A DNA stretch of 64,000 nucleotides, taken from NCBI RefSeq assembly GCF_003387165.1, contig NZ_QUMW01000009.1, forward strand, positions 310,001-374,000, in the 5' to 3' direction. The notes beneath the pieces are model-generated. The model made no database searches. It saw only the letters and a program-made list of their open reading frames with translations, and had not been told where the DNA came from. Both the position numbers and the translations under genes were made by a program. Below, piece by piece: positions 1 through 6,919 of the stretch (its first letter is position 1; the number at the start of each line of letters is the position of its first letter). Source of the DNA: Jeotgalicoccus halotolerans. GTDB taxonomy: Bacteria > Bacillota > Bacilli > Staphylococcales > Salinicoccaceae.

Positions 1-295
1 ATGTTAAATTCTTTTCTTCTGCAACCGCTTTGATTCCATTTTTACCGCCTAAATACTCTTTAGAATACGGGTGTTTAAATTCATATGCTCCGTCACCATG
101 GAGCCATAATAGTATACCTTCTGAATCTGCAGCTTGCTGAATCAGGTAGTCTCCTTCTATACCATTCTCTGATACGAAATTTTTTTTATGTAATCCATTG
201 CTATTAAGAAATAATATTATAATAGATAATAGAAGCAAAACTGTTATAACTATCACTAAAATTCCTTTAACATTTAAATGAATAATGATTTTCAC
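1..295 (-). CDS. Partial alpha/beta hydrolase-like protein (5' end only)
   Basis: The reading frame is open on the minus strand from a GTG at 295 to the window edge (about 98 codons); the rest lies outside. The N-terminus is a short basic stretch followed by a strongly hydrophobic segment (about residues 9-28), a membrane anchor or uncleaved signal. Further in is LLWLHGDGAYEF, resembling the strand-plus-HG(D/G)G oxyanion region of alpha/beta hydrolases such as esterases; the nucleophile would be off the window. The start is uncertain: AGCAGGTGA overlaps the GTG and there is no in-frame ATG nearby. The hydrolase call rests on one motif, so it is tentative. Confidence 0.45.
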   Translation of the reverse strand, partial: MKIIIHLNVKGILVIVITVLLLLSIIILFLNSNGLHKKNFVSENGIEGDYLIQQAADSEGILLWLHGDGAYEFKHPYSKEYLGGKNGIKAVAEEKNLT

Positions 296-477
296 CTGCT
301 TTATTTAAAATTTAACAATGATTTCATTATCTCTTTAGTAATAGATAATGAAAAACGAAAGATAGAACCGCCCGGTTTAAAATGATTCATACAATTCTCA
401 TCAGACTTTACTTTCTATTTAAGTTATATGTGCTATTATAATGCTTATTAATGAATCAAGACAATTGGGAGATAACC

Positions 478-1067
478 ATGAAAATAAGAATAATAGTCAT
501 CATCATATGTATTGCTTTAATGCTGATGATGACATCAGTCATAGACAGCTTTAATCATAATGAGACAGACATACCAGAAAAAGCGGATGTCATTATTATG
601 CTCGGCGGCGGAGATAAGGGGCGCATGGAAAAAGCAGCCGAACTGTATCATGAAGGCTACGCGGACTATGTCATCATTACACCGGAGAGCGAGGATATCT
701 ATCCGTAGAGTACAGCATTTGCTGTGGAGCTGGGTATTCCTGAGGATGCCATTATAGAAGAGTATGAAGCAACGAGTACTTATACTAACGCAGTTGAGTC
801 ATTTAAAATCATGGATGAACACGGCTTTGACAGTGCTCTTGTTGTCACCAGCGACTATCACTTGAAGCGCTCCAAACTGATTTACGACAGAGTCAGTGAC
901 GGGCAGTACGACTTGAAATATATCGCAGCCCTTGGTGCAGGCGGTGAAAAGTGGAACGAAAGATCTTATGCAGACAGAATCTGGTTCAGTGAATTTTACA
1001 AGCTGTGGGATACCGGCTCGGTTTGTACAACTTTATAGATGTGCCGGAGGAAGAAACGGATCTGTAA
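478..1067 (+). pseudogene. Broken YdcF/DUF218-family membrane protein
   Basis: The ATG at 478 follows GGGAG at good spacing. The product begins with one membrane segment, then the DUF218 core: VIIMLGGG, an AAELYHEG helix, EATSTYTNA and VVTSDYHLKRS. This family is often linked to envelope metabolism, with biochemistry poorly defined. Two lesions are visible. An in-frame TAG at 706-708 interrupts the core although the same frame carries on with family-like sequence on both sides. Near 1009 the frame slips: with one extra G in the GGG run the protein would continue as WGYRLGLYNFID and end at the TAA at 1065, a plausible family C-terminus. As it stands no complete protein is made. Sequencing error could explain one lesion, less easily both. 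Confidence 0.75.
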
Positions 1068-1112
1068 ATTATCAGTCAAGCAAAATCACAAAGATTCATA
1101 TATGAATAAGAG

Positions 1113-1144
1113 AAGCCAGCCCGAGCCGGGCTGGCTTATTTTTA
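1113..1144. terminator. Bidirectional intrinsic terminator
   Basis: A stem AAGCCAGCCC / GGGCTGGCTT with a five-base loop is followed by ATTTTTAA on the plus strand. It lies between the convergent broken YdcF gene and the channel-like gene and could serve both. Confidence 0.8.
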
Positions 1145-1152
1145 AAGTTATT

Positions 1153-1491
1153 TTACTGCTTGTTTTCAATATTATAATTAATGACTTCTTTTGCAATCAT
1201 AGCGAGCAGACTTATCATAATCCCCACACCAACGAGTAAATACATCATTGTGAATATTTTTCCTGTGCTGGTAGAAGGGCTGACTCCAGTTTCTACACCT
1301 GTCGGGATAAGACTGACTACTCCGAAGTAAACTGCATCAAGCACATGCCATCCCTCTACCTGAGTATAAAATAATGTGCCGGACAGCAGTATTAAAAATA
1401 ATGTAAGCAGCAGGGACTGAAAAACTGGCCTTGCCATGGCTTTCCCGAGGGCTTTAAGTAAACGGGCAGCAGTTAAGAAAAATGAAATCAT
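1153..1491 (-). CDS. Two-TM ion-channel-like protein with altered selectivity filter
   Basis: 112 residues, preceded by AAGGAAG seven bases before the ATG. The architecture is that of the two-helix potassium channel fold (Ion_trans_2): TM1 about residues 22-44, a pore helix DAVYFGVVSL about 51-60, and TM2 about 76-100, with the family-typical tract TGKIFTMMYLLVGVG. Where potassium channels carry TVGYGD before the SP motif, this protein reads PTGVETGVSP, so the GYG signature is missing. It is either a non-selective or non-conducting relative, or a subunit. There is no RCK/TrkA-N regulatory domain. Family assignment is fairly secure; potassium selectivity should not be assumed. Confidence 0.65.
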   Translation of the reverse strand: MISFFLTAARLLKALGKAMARPVFQSLLLTLFLILLSGTLFYTQVEGWHVLDAVYFGVVSLIPTGVETGVSPSTSTGKIFTMMYLLVGVGIMISLLAMIAKEVINYNIENKQ

Positions 1492-1607
1492 AGTTTTACT
1501 TCCTTTTAAGAAAATGTAATGAATTGTTAAATAATATTATATCATCAGCATATGCTGAAACAAAAGATTTGGAAAAAGAAAATCTTTAAATTTATACGGA
1601 TAAACGG

Positions 1608-1777
1608 TGAACTCGGTATAAAAAATGGACATTAAGTTAAGAGGAAATGGGGAATTTATTATGCCAAGAAGAACCTATGATAAACGATTTAAGATTCAAG
1701 CCGTTAAGTTAGTTATGGACGGCGAGTTTTCAGTTAAAGAAGTATCAGAACAATTAGAAGTCATCATAATATTTTAG
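1608..1777 (+). mobile_element. IS3-family insertion sequence remnant (left end and orfA start)
   Basis: The ATG at 1661 opens a 38-codon scrap starting MPRRTYDKRFKIQAVKLVMD, the characteristic N-terminal HTH of IS3-type OrfA transposases, with a strong upstream SD. The stretch from TGAACTCGG at 1608 resembles a TG-starting terminal inverted repeat. After SEQLEV the frame breaks: a single missing base would restore HHNI, typical of the next helix. No orfB, right end or target duplication is visible, so this is a dead fragment sitting just upstream of the brnQ leader. Confidence 0.65.
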
Positions 1778-1895
1778 CAGCTACACCTGGGTTCGGTGTT
1801 TTATATGCAACTTCCTATTTTTAATCATATTATGTGGCATTTTGCGCTGATTTAGACGATAACTTGTACTATAATTAAGAAGCTTCAATTTTTCA

Positions 1896-1967
1896 GGTCC
1901 TGAGGGGAAAACAGGACAGATGCTAAGCGTGTCAAAATCTCACAGTATTTATGAGAATTTGGACACT
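1896..1967 (+). promoter_or_regulatory. Structured leader upstream of brnQ (unassigned)
   Basis: Two hairpins lie between a possible -10 (TATAAT, about 1870) and the brnQ start at 2001. The first is GTCCTG/CAGGAC (1897-1917) around a purine-rich loop. The second is an imperfect stem beginning GTGTCAAAATCTCA and ending GGACAC (1929-1966). There is no T-run after the second, so it is not a simple terminator, and no T-box or known riboswitch core is recognised. It may be a protein- or ligand-binding leader, or inactive now that the gene is broken. Confidence 0.35.
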
Positions 1968-2000
1968 GTAATTATTTAAACAAAGTTCAGGAGGCTTATA

Positions 2001-3319
2001 ATGAGTCGAATCAATGTTTTATTTATAGGATTCATGCTTTTTTCTTTATTTTTTGGCGCTGGCAACCTTATTTTCCCGCCTCTGTTAGGCTGGGAATCCG
2101 GGGACAATTTCGGGCCTGCGATTACAGGTTTTCTCATCACAGGTGTTCTTTTACCGTTTCTGGCCGTCATGGCTGTAGCACTCGAAGATAACGGTTTAAT
2201 CTCCATGGGGAGCCGCGTGCACCATATTTTTGGTATCGGCTTTGCTATCATTATTTACCTTTCTATTGGTGCTTTTTATGGAATTCCAAGAGCCTCCAGC
2301 GTGGCTTATGAATTAGGTTTCCAGCAAATTTTTAAAATTGATGGCAGATGGGGCGTTTTGTATTTTCACTGATATTTTTCACTATTACATATTTGATCAG
2401 TTTAAATCCAAAAAAAATTGTGAATCGCATCGGGCAATATCTGACGCCCCTTTTACTGCTTGTTTTAGCTGTGCTTGTCATCCAATCTTTTATGACATTT
2501 GAGAACGTTTCCTCACCAGCTGCTGGAAAGTACGCGACTGCGCCTCTGGTTGCCGGAATCCTGGAAGGATATTTCACGATGGATGCGGTCGCAGCCCTGG
2601 CGTTCGGAATTGTCATTATCAATGCGCTGAAAGATAAAGGCGCAGCATCCAAAAAGGAGCTCGTCAAGGGGACGCTTGTCTCTGCTCTTGTAGCCGGTAC
2701 AGGTCTCGTTGCAGTTTATTTTTCTTTAGGCTGGATTGGCCGTGTGATCCCGGGAGAGACCAGCTTTAAAAACGGCGCTGAAATCTTAACCTCTGCCTCA
2801 GGTATCTTATTTGTTACCAGCGGCAATATTTTGTTTGGTCTTATCGTCATGCTCGCATGTCTCACCACATGCGTCGGACTCATCAATGCCTGCTCAAGTT
2901 TTTTTAACCAAATATATCCAAGGCTGTCTTATTCCTACTATGTTACTATTTTTGTCATCATCGGATTACTGGTATCCAACTTAGGCTTAAATATGATTTT
3001 GCATGTGGCAGTGCCTTTATTGAGTTTCATCTATCCTATCGCCATTATTCTGATTATTCTCAGTTTATTAGAGCATATTACCGGAAAGAGCAAAACAATG
3101 TTCCAGCTTGCGGTAGCTGTGACAGCTTTCTATGCACTGTACGAAGCACTGGTCAGCAGCGGATTAGAACTGGAATTCCTCACCGGCCTATTGGATATCG
3201 CTCCCTTCTTTGAACAGGGACTCGGCTGGGTGCTTCCCGGCTTTCTTGCAGCTATGATCGGTTACGGAATAGATATAATTAAGAATAAGACCATTGATGA
3301 ATCCCGGCAGAATCAGTAA
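2001..3319 (+). pseudogene. brnQ: Frameshifted branched-chain amino acid transporter BrnQ
   Basis: The ATG at 2001 follows AGGAGG. The first part, to about 2350, encodes the N-terminal BrnQ helices, including the diagnostic FGAGNLIFPP. The frame then stops at 2372, while the remaining 320 residues continue in the -1 frame from about 2348 (VFSLIFFTITYL to the C-terminus). One extra G in the GGGG run at about 2349 would rejoin the two into a full-length roughly 440-residue LIVCS symporter importing Leu, Ile and Val with sodium or protons. The intact paralogue at 41925-43238 reads straight through this region. The two halves are otherwise well preserved, so the break is recent or an assembly error. 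Confidence 0.85.
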
Positions 3320-3365
3320 TTATAAAATCAGTTTGATTACAGTCAGCGCTTTACCTTTAAGCAGA

Positions 3366-3397
3366 TAAAAAATGAGCCTGGTAATGACCAGACTCAT
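3366..3397 (-). terminator. Intrinsic terminator
   Basis: The hairpin ATGAGCCTGGT / ACCAGACTCAT has a four-base loop. On the minus strand it is followed by six T residues, so it mainly ends the SDR/DUF2867 transcript and could also slow brnQ readthrough. Confidence 0.75.
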
Positions 3398-3410
3398 CAT
3401 CAGTCCAATA

Positions 3411-4838
3411 TTAATTCGACGTCGGACTGGAAGCGTATTTCGCATATTTGGAATCTAAGGTATTCGCAAGTATGGCCGTTTCAAAGCCGAAGGCGCGCAT
3501 GACTAAAAGATGGACTTTCGCCTGGGTCAGCGTATAGACAAACCACGGGAGGGTCGGTTCATATTCATGAATCGCGACCAGCACTTCGTTCGTATCAAGA
3601 ATTCTTCTGAACTCCAGGCGCGCCCGTCCGTCTTTTCTTTCCTGAGAAAATCTGCCGCCTTTAATATAGTAGAGAATCCGGTCTTCATACGATCGTTCTT
3701 CCGAGCGTTCCAGTATCAGAATCGGATTGTTAAAGAAGGGCAGGGTAATGGATGTTTCAGCATCCTGGACCTGTGTGGTAATAAACTTGCCGCCGATCCT
3801 CGACAGCCAGTTGACGTAATAGTCCGCTGTGTCATCGATGGACCACTGTTTAGGAATCCGGATACGCTGGACAGATTTCACATCATTTTTTTCAAGATCT
3901 TTTCTACTCACAAACTCCGGAGCAGACGGGGTATTCTGATCCATTTCTCCGTCGAGCGCCATACGGACACTCTCCTTAAAGGTCGTCCGCGTATTAGAAA
4001 TCCCTTCGACATAATTCTTTTTGCTCATGACCATATTATGCGTCAGACTTTCAAGTAACGGATAGACCATTTCTTTTGGTTTCTGGGCAATCAGCCGTAC
4101 CCATAACTTCGACAGAAAGATGGGAATAATCGGCAAATCCATCATCGGCAGTTTTTTGCCGACTTCTTCTGCGGTTTCCTGAAACAGCTCTTTATAAGTT
4201 TTCTCTTCAGGTCCGCCGATATCGATGGACTCATTTTCTTCCGGCTGACGTTTTACCACTTTGGATAAGCCTGTTATCACATCTTTTAAAGCAACCGGAT
4301 GCGTGCGGTTATATGCCCAGGCCGGCAATACTAAAGCCGGCAGCCGTTTAACAAGATTATAGAGAATCGGGAAGGACGAGCCTTTTGGTCCGACAATGAG
4401 ACCCGCTCTTAAAGTGGATACCGGAATCCCGTAGGAACCGAGAATTTTTTCGCACTCGAGCCGGCTGGATAGGTGTTCTGACAACTTATCGTCATCCGGA
4501 ATAATACCGCTTAAGTAGATAATCCGCTTCACACCTTTTCGTTTCGCTGCCCATGCAAAATTATCTGCGAGGATGGCGTCCATATCTTTAAACTTCGCCT
4601 GGGAGAGTTTGGAAGACGGCTGCATGGAGTGGACTAAATATATTGCGATATCAATATCTTCCATTACATTTTCTATATCGATCTGAGAATATAAATCCGC
4701 TTCCTTCCAGGTTACATTCTGCTCATCTTCTTTATTTTTTGTATTTCTGGATATGGCCACAACTTCGTAGTCTTCTTTTAAGCTTTGCAGTAAATTTCCG
4801 CCGATGTAGCCCGACGCACCAGTTAACAGTATTTTCAT
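3411..4838 (-). CDS. NAD(P)-binding SDR-type oxidoreductase with DUF2867 domain
   Basis: 475 residues. The start chosen is the ATG at 4838, with AAGGAG just upstream and a product opening MKILLTGASGYIGG; a longer frame to 4931 lacks a ribosome site. The N-terminal half is an atypical extended SDR (YbjT/NmrA-like) with the TGxxGYIG dinucleotide-binding loop at residues 6-14. The C-terminal third (about 330-470) matches DUF2867. The substrate is unknown; relatives are annotated as NAD(P)H-binding or quinone-oxidoreductase-like proteins. The gene stands alone, and upstream on its strand is a GGGTAT element that could be a sigma-B -10, though no convincing -35 was found. Confidence 0.75.
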   Translation of the reverse strand: MKILLTGASGYIGGNLLQSLKEDYEVVAISRNTKNKEDEQNVTWKEADLYSQIDIENVMEDIDIAIYLVHSMQPSSKLSQAKFKDMDAILADNFAWAAKRKGVKRIIYLSGIIPDDDKLSEHLSSRLECEKILGSYGIPVSTLRAGLIVGPKGSSFPILYNLVKRLPALVLPAWAYNRTHPVALKDVITGLSKVVKRQPEENESIDIGGPEEKTYKELFQETAEEVGKKLPMMDLPIIPIFLSKLWVRLIAQKPKEMVYPLLESLTHNMVMSKKNYVEGISNTRTTFKESVRMALDGEMDQNTPSAPEFVSRKDLEKNDVKSVQRIRIPKQWSIDDTADYYVNWLSRIGGKFITTQVQDAETSITLPFFNNPILILERSEERSYEDRILYYIKGGRFSQERKDGRARLEFRRILDTNEVLVAIHEYEPTLPWFVYTLTQAKVHLLVMRAFGFETAILANTLDSKYAKYASSPTSN

Positions 4839-5051
4839 ATACTCACTCCTTAAACTTAAATATTTAATACTTATACCCGTATTTTTACAGAACAGTCTTT
4901 TTTCCGGAAGACACCGGCGAAGACGCAGCACTTAAATTTGTTATTGAAAACTATGGAGAGGGTTTCTAAATATTTAAATATTTTTCTGCCATTAAGCTTA
5001 AATTATAGTAATATTATGACAATTAGTATTATAACGTAAAGGGGAACTGAC

Positions 5052-6326
5052 ATGACACTTGAAAAGATGGATGATTTTATTCTAAAGCACCGTGACGACT
5101 ACCTGAATCAGCTTTTTAACCTGCTTAAAATTAAGAGTATCAGCACTGATGAGGATGAGATTCGGCATTGCGTTAATGTGTTGAAGAGTGAAATGGAAAT
5201 CCTCGGCCTCGATACCGAGCTGATCGAAACCGGCGGCAATCCCGTTGTCTACGGCGAGCTTCTAAACGATAAAAACCGCTTCACCTTGCTGATCTATGGC
5301 CACTATGATGTCCAGGCTGTGGAACCGCTTGAGCTGTGGGATTCAAATCCTTTCAAACCTGAAATTAGGGACGGCAGAATATATGCACGAGGTGCCGGGG
5401 ATAATAAAGGCCAGCTGATGGCTCAGTTGCTCGGACTGAAGACTTATCAGGCGCTCTACGGCGAGCTTCCCATTAACGTGAAGTTTATCTTCGAAGGGGA
5501 GGAAGAACTGGGCAGTGTGCATCTGGCGGAGTTTGTGGAGAATCACAAGGAACTGCTTGAAGCGGATTTAGTCTATACGTCGGATGGTTCATCTCACAAC
5601 AGCGGTAATCCATTAATTCTGCTCGGTGTCAGAGGGGTGCTGACGCTTGAAATGACGGCGAAAGGGGCGGATTTTGATAACCATTCCGGCAATACGGGCA
5701 ATATCGTGCCGAATCCTGCGTGGAAACTGATGCGGCTGTTGAACACGATGCGGGATGATGACGGGAATGTGCTGGTAGACGGTTTTTACGATAATATTCG
5801 AAAGCCGGGCGGCAAGGAAATGGAACTCCTGAAGCGGCTGCCTTATGACCAGCAGGATATCGCAGAGAAAATCGGTTATGAGGATCTGGATATGGACGGG
5901 GCGTCGTATTACCATAAGCTGACCATGGAACCGACCTTTAATATTGCGGGCATAGAGAGCGGTTATACAGGTAAGCATGCGAAAACAATTATCCCGTCGA
6001 CGTCGACGGTCAATATGGATATTAGACTGGTGGCGGACCAGGACCCGGAGTATATATTTGAGAAAATTGAAGAACATGTGAAGAAAGTGAGCCCGGACGT
6101 GGATGTTAAATATAAAGGCGCCATGCGCCCGTCGAGAACACCGGCAGAACTGGGAATTGTTCAATTAGTGACGGATGCGGTTGCTCATGCCTACGGGAAA
6201 GAACCCTTAGTCCAGCACAACCATTCACCCAACGAGAATTTAAAAGTGGAAAACTTTTTGAATGGTATTAAGTGTACGTGTAATTTAGTGAGGACACTCG
6301 GGGAGAGATATAGTAAAAACTTTTAG
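5052..6326 (+). CDS. M20-family dipeptidase with a probable internal deletion
   Basis: 424 residues, ATG preceded by AAAGGGG. This is a cytosolic zinc-dependent M20 peptidase of the cysteinylglycine dipeptidase/carnosinase type. Ligand and catalytic motifs are present: GHYDVQ (H84, D86), GAGDNKGQ (D117), FEGEEE (E150/E151), TSDG, and the late NHSPNE histidine. A dimerisation (lid) domain lies between about 200 and 310. Near residue 388 the sequence jumps from AYGKEPLVQ directly to HNHSPNEN. Homologues as I recall them have about 25-30 residues here with a GGSxP motif and a VPYAN-like strand, and are around 450-460 long. The frame is intact but activity is doubtful. Confidence 0.75.
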   Translation: MTLEKMDDFILKHRDDYLNQLFNLLKIKSISTDEDEIRHCVNVLKSEMEILGLDTELIETGGNPVVYGELLNDKNRFTLLIYGHYDVQAVEPLELWDSNPFKPEIRDGRIYARGAGDNKGQLMAQLLGLKTYQALYGELPINVKFIFEGEEELGSVHLAEFVENHKELLEADLVYTSDGSSHNSGNPLILLGVRGVLTLEMTAKGADFDNHSGNTGNIVPNPAWKLMRLLNTMRDDDGNVLVDGFYDNIRKPGGKEMELLKRLPYDQQDIAEKIGYEDLDMDGASYYHKLTMEPTFNIAGIESGYTGKHAKTIIPSTSTVNMDIRLVADQDPEYIFEKIEEHVKKVSPDVDVKYKGAMRPSRTPAELGIVQLVTDAVAHAYGKEPLVQHNHSPNENLKVENFLNGIKCTCNLVRTLGERYSKNF

Positions 6327-6532
6327 GATATCTGTCAAATTGGAGAAATTCGCAGTCTTGCAGCAGCTGTATTACTAAATGCAAGTATAATCTGCAGTAA
6401 CGATTTTGAATTAGAGAAGTTATTGAAGACTCAGAGGTTCTCATATCTGAAGACGAAGCAAAAGAAAATGTATTGATTACACAAGACATTCTTGAAGACT
6501 TCTGCTGCTGGAAAGAGCCTCCTGGCTGTTAA
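6327..6532 (+). pseudogene. Degenerate gene fragment, possibly PIN-domain-like
   Basis: Directly after the dipeptidase stop, and in the same frame, the sequence reads DICQIGEIRSLAAAVLLNAS then IICSNDFELE, resembling the A-x-A...SND core of PIN-type nuclease domains. It shifts frame around 6420 to IEDSEVLISEDEAKENVLIT and then QDILEDFCCWKE before a TAA at 6530. No start codon or ribosome site is seen. It looks like the 3' end of a lost gene brought next to the dipeptidase by deletion. The PIN assignment is by eye and weak; that it is former coding sequence is more secure. Confidence 0.4.
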
Positions 6533-6536
6533 TGTC

Positions 6537-6566
6537 TTGTCATTTTACTTTTTACTATGATATAAT
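6537..6566 (+). promoter_or_regulatory. Promoter of antitoxin RNA 1
   Basis: TTGTCA at 6537-6542 and TATAAT at 6561-6566 are separated by 18 bases, predicting a transcript starting near 6573 that runs into the terminator at 6603. Confidence 0.7.
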
Positions 6567-6572
6567 TCAATT

Positions 6573-6636
6573 AACAAAAAGGAAGTCCATTGCAACACCG
6601 AACCCCCAATCTATGCCAGTAGATTGGGGGTTTTTT
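6573..6636 (+). ncRNA. Type I antitoxin RNA of Fst-like module 1
   Basis: This is a predicted small RNA of about 65 nt, convergent with the toxin gene and ending at the shared hairpin. Its 5' part carries ACAAAAAGGAAGTCCATT (6574-6591), repeated with a single change at 6731-6748, where the toxin start codon lies. The RNA is therefore complementary to the toxin mRNA around AUG through codon 6, with the one difference forming a G-U pair. This is the organisation known for Fst/RNAII of the par locus: direct repeats plus a shared bidirectional terminator. Length and 5' end are inferred from the promoter. Confidence 0.7.
6603..6636. terminator. Shared terminator of toxin-antitoxin module 1
   Basis: A perfect 11-bp stem CCCCCAATCTA / TAGATTGGGGG with loop TGCCAG is followed by six T on the plus strand. 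Almost the same hairpin recurs at 22941-22966 in module 2. It ends the antitoxin and, read in reverse, forms the 3' end of the toxin mRNA. Confidence 0.9.
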
Positions 6637-6654
6637 GGTGTGGTTTTTCGCCTA

Positions 6655-6747
6655 TCATTCATTACGTTTGTCCAACCAGCAGACAAAGATCGCAACCAGG
6701 CACCCGGTGATTACAGGTGCTAAAATTTCTACAAAAAGAAAGTCCAT
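6655..6747 (-). CDS. Fst-family type I toxin (small membrane peptide)
   Basis: 30 residues, too short for ordinary gene callers. AGGAGGTGG sits ideally before the ATG at 6747. The peptide has one hydrophobic helix (about residues 3-24) with the Fst/PepA1-type core APVITGCLVAIF, a WL pair and a charged tail DKRNE. Known Fst-family peptides insert in the membrane and damage cell envelope integrity, with translation held off by an antisense RNA; the antitoxin here is at 6573-6636. A LexA box overlaps its promoter, so expression probably rises on DNA damage. Function is inferred from family features and gene organisation. Confidence 0.85.
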   Translation of the reverse strand: MDFLFVEILAPVITGCLVAIFVCWLDKRNE

Positions 6748-6802
6748 TTTCTCCACCTCCTCCCGGTCAATATTTCGCCCGGGATAGATAGGCGATATAC
6801 TA

Positions 6803-6808
6803 ATTATA
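6803..6808 (-). promoter_or_regulatory. Toxin 1 promoter -10 element
   Basis: On the minus strand TATAAT lies about 55 bases upstream of the toxin start. No good -35 is seen at the normal distance; the region where it would lie is occupied by the LexA box at 6817-6830. Confidence 0.6.
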
Positions 6809-6816
6809 CCGAAAAT

Positions 6817-6830
6817 AGAACGTTTGTTCG
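6817..6830. promoter_or_regulatory. LexA (SOS) box in the toxin 1 promoter
   Basis: AGAACGTTTGTTCG fits the Gram-positive LexA/DinR consensus GAAC-N4-GTTC exactly in its half-sites. It lies between the -35 and -10 positions of the toxin promoter, where bound LexA would block RNA polymerase. Confidence 0.8.
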
Positions 6831-6888
6831 ATTGTTTTTAGAAAATCAAAATTAAAACCCGTATTTTTTGGCACTCTTATGCTAATAT

Positions 6889-6902
6889 AGAACATATGTT
6901 CT
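6889..6902. promoter_or_regulatory. LexA (SOS) box upstream of the Y-family polymerase
   Basis: AGAACATATGTTCT is a perfect palindrome matching the GAAC-N4-GTTC LexA consensus. It follows an extended -10 (TGCTAATAT, 6880-6888) and would cover the transcription start of the polymerase gene. Confidence 0.88.
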
Positions 6903-6919
6903 GTATAGGGGTGGTATTT

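Noticed and set aside
2332-2667. Minus-strand ORF at the brnQ frameshift
   Set aside because: Shadow of brnQ; it has no start signals and no recognisable domain.
3510-4058. Plus-strand ORF of 182 codons opposite the SDR/DUF2867 gene
   Set aside because: Antisense shadow of a gene with a clear domain structure and ribosome site.
4839-4931. N-terminal extension of the SDR/DUF2867 protein
   Set aside because: The extension adds 31 residues before the Rossmann start and lacks a ribosome site, while ATG 4838 has AAGGAG at normal spacing.
5613-6164. Minus-strand ORF of 183 codons opposite the dipeptidase
   Set aside because: Shadow frame with Arg/His-rich composition; the opposite strand has clear M20 motifs.
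6532-6723. Plus-strand ORF spanning the toxin-antitoxin terminator
   Set aside because: It runs through a perfect terminator hairpin and is antisense to the toxin; the type I module explains this sequence better.
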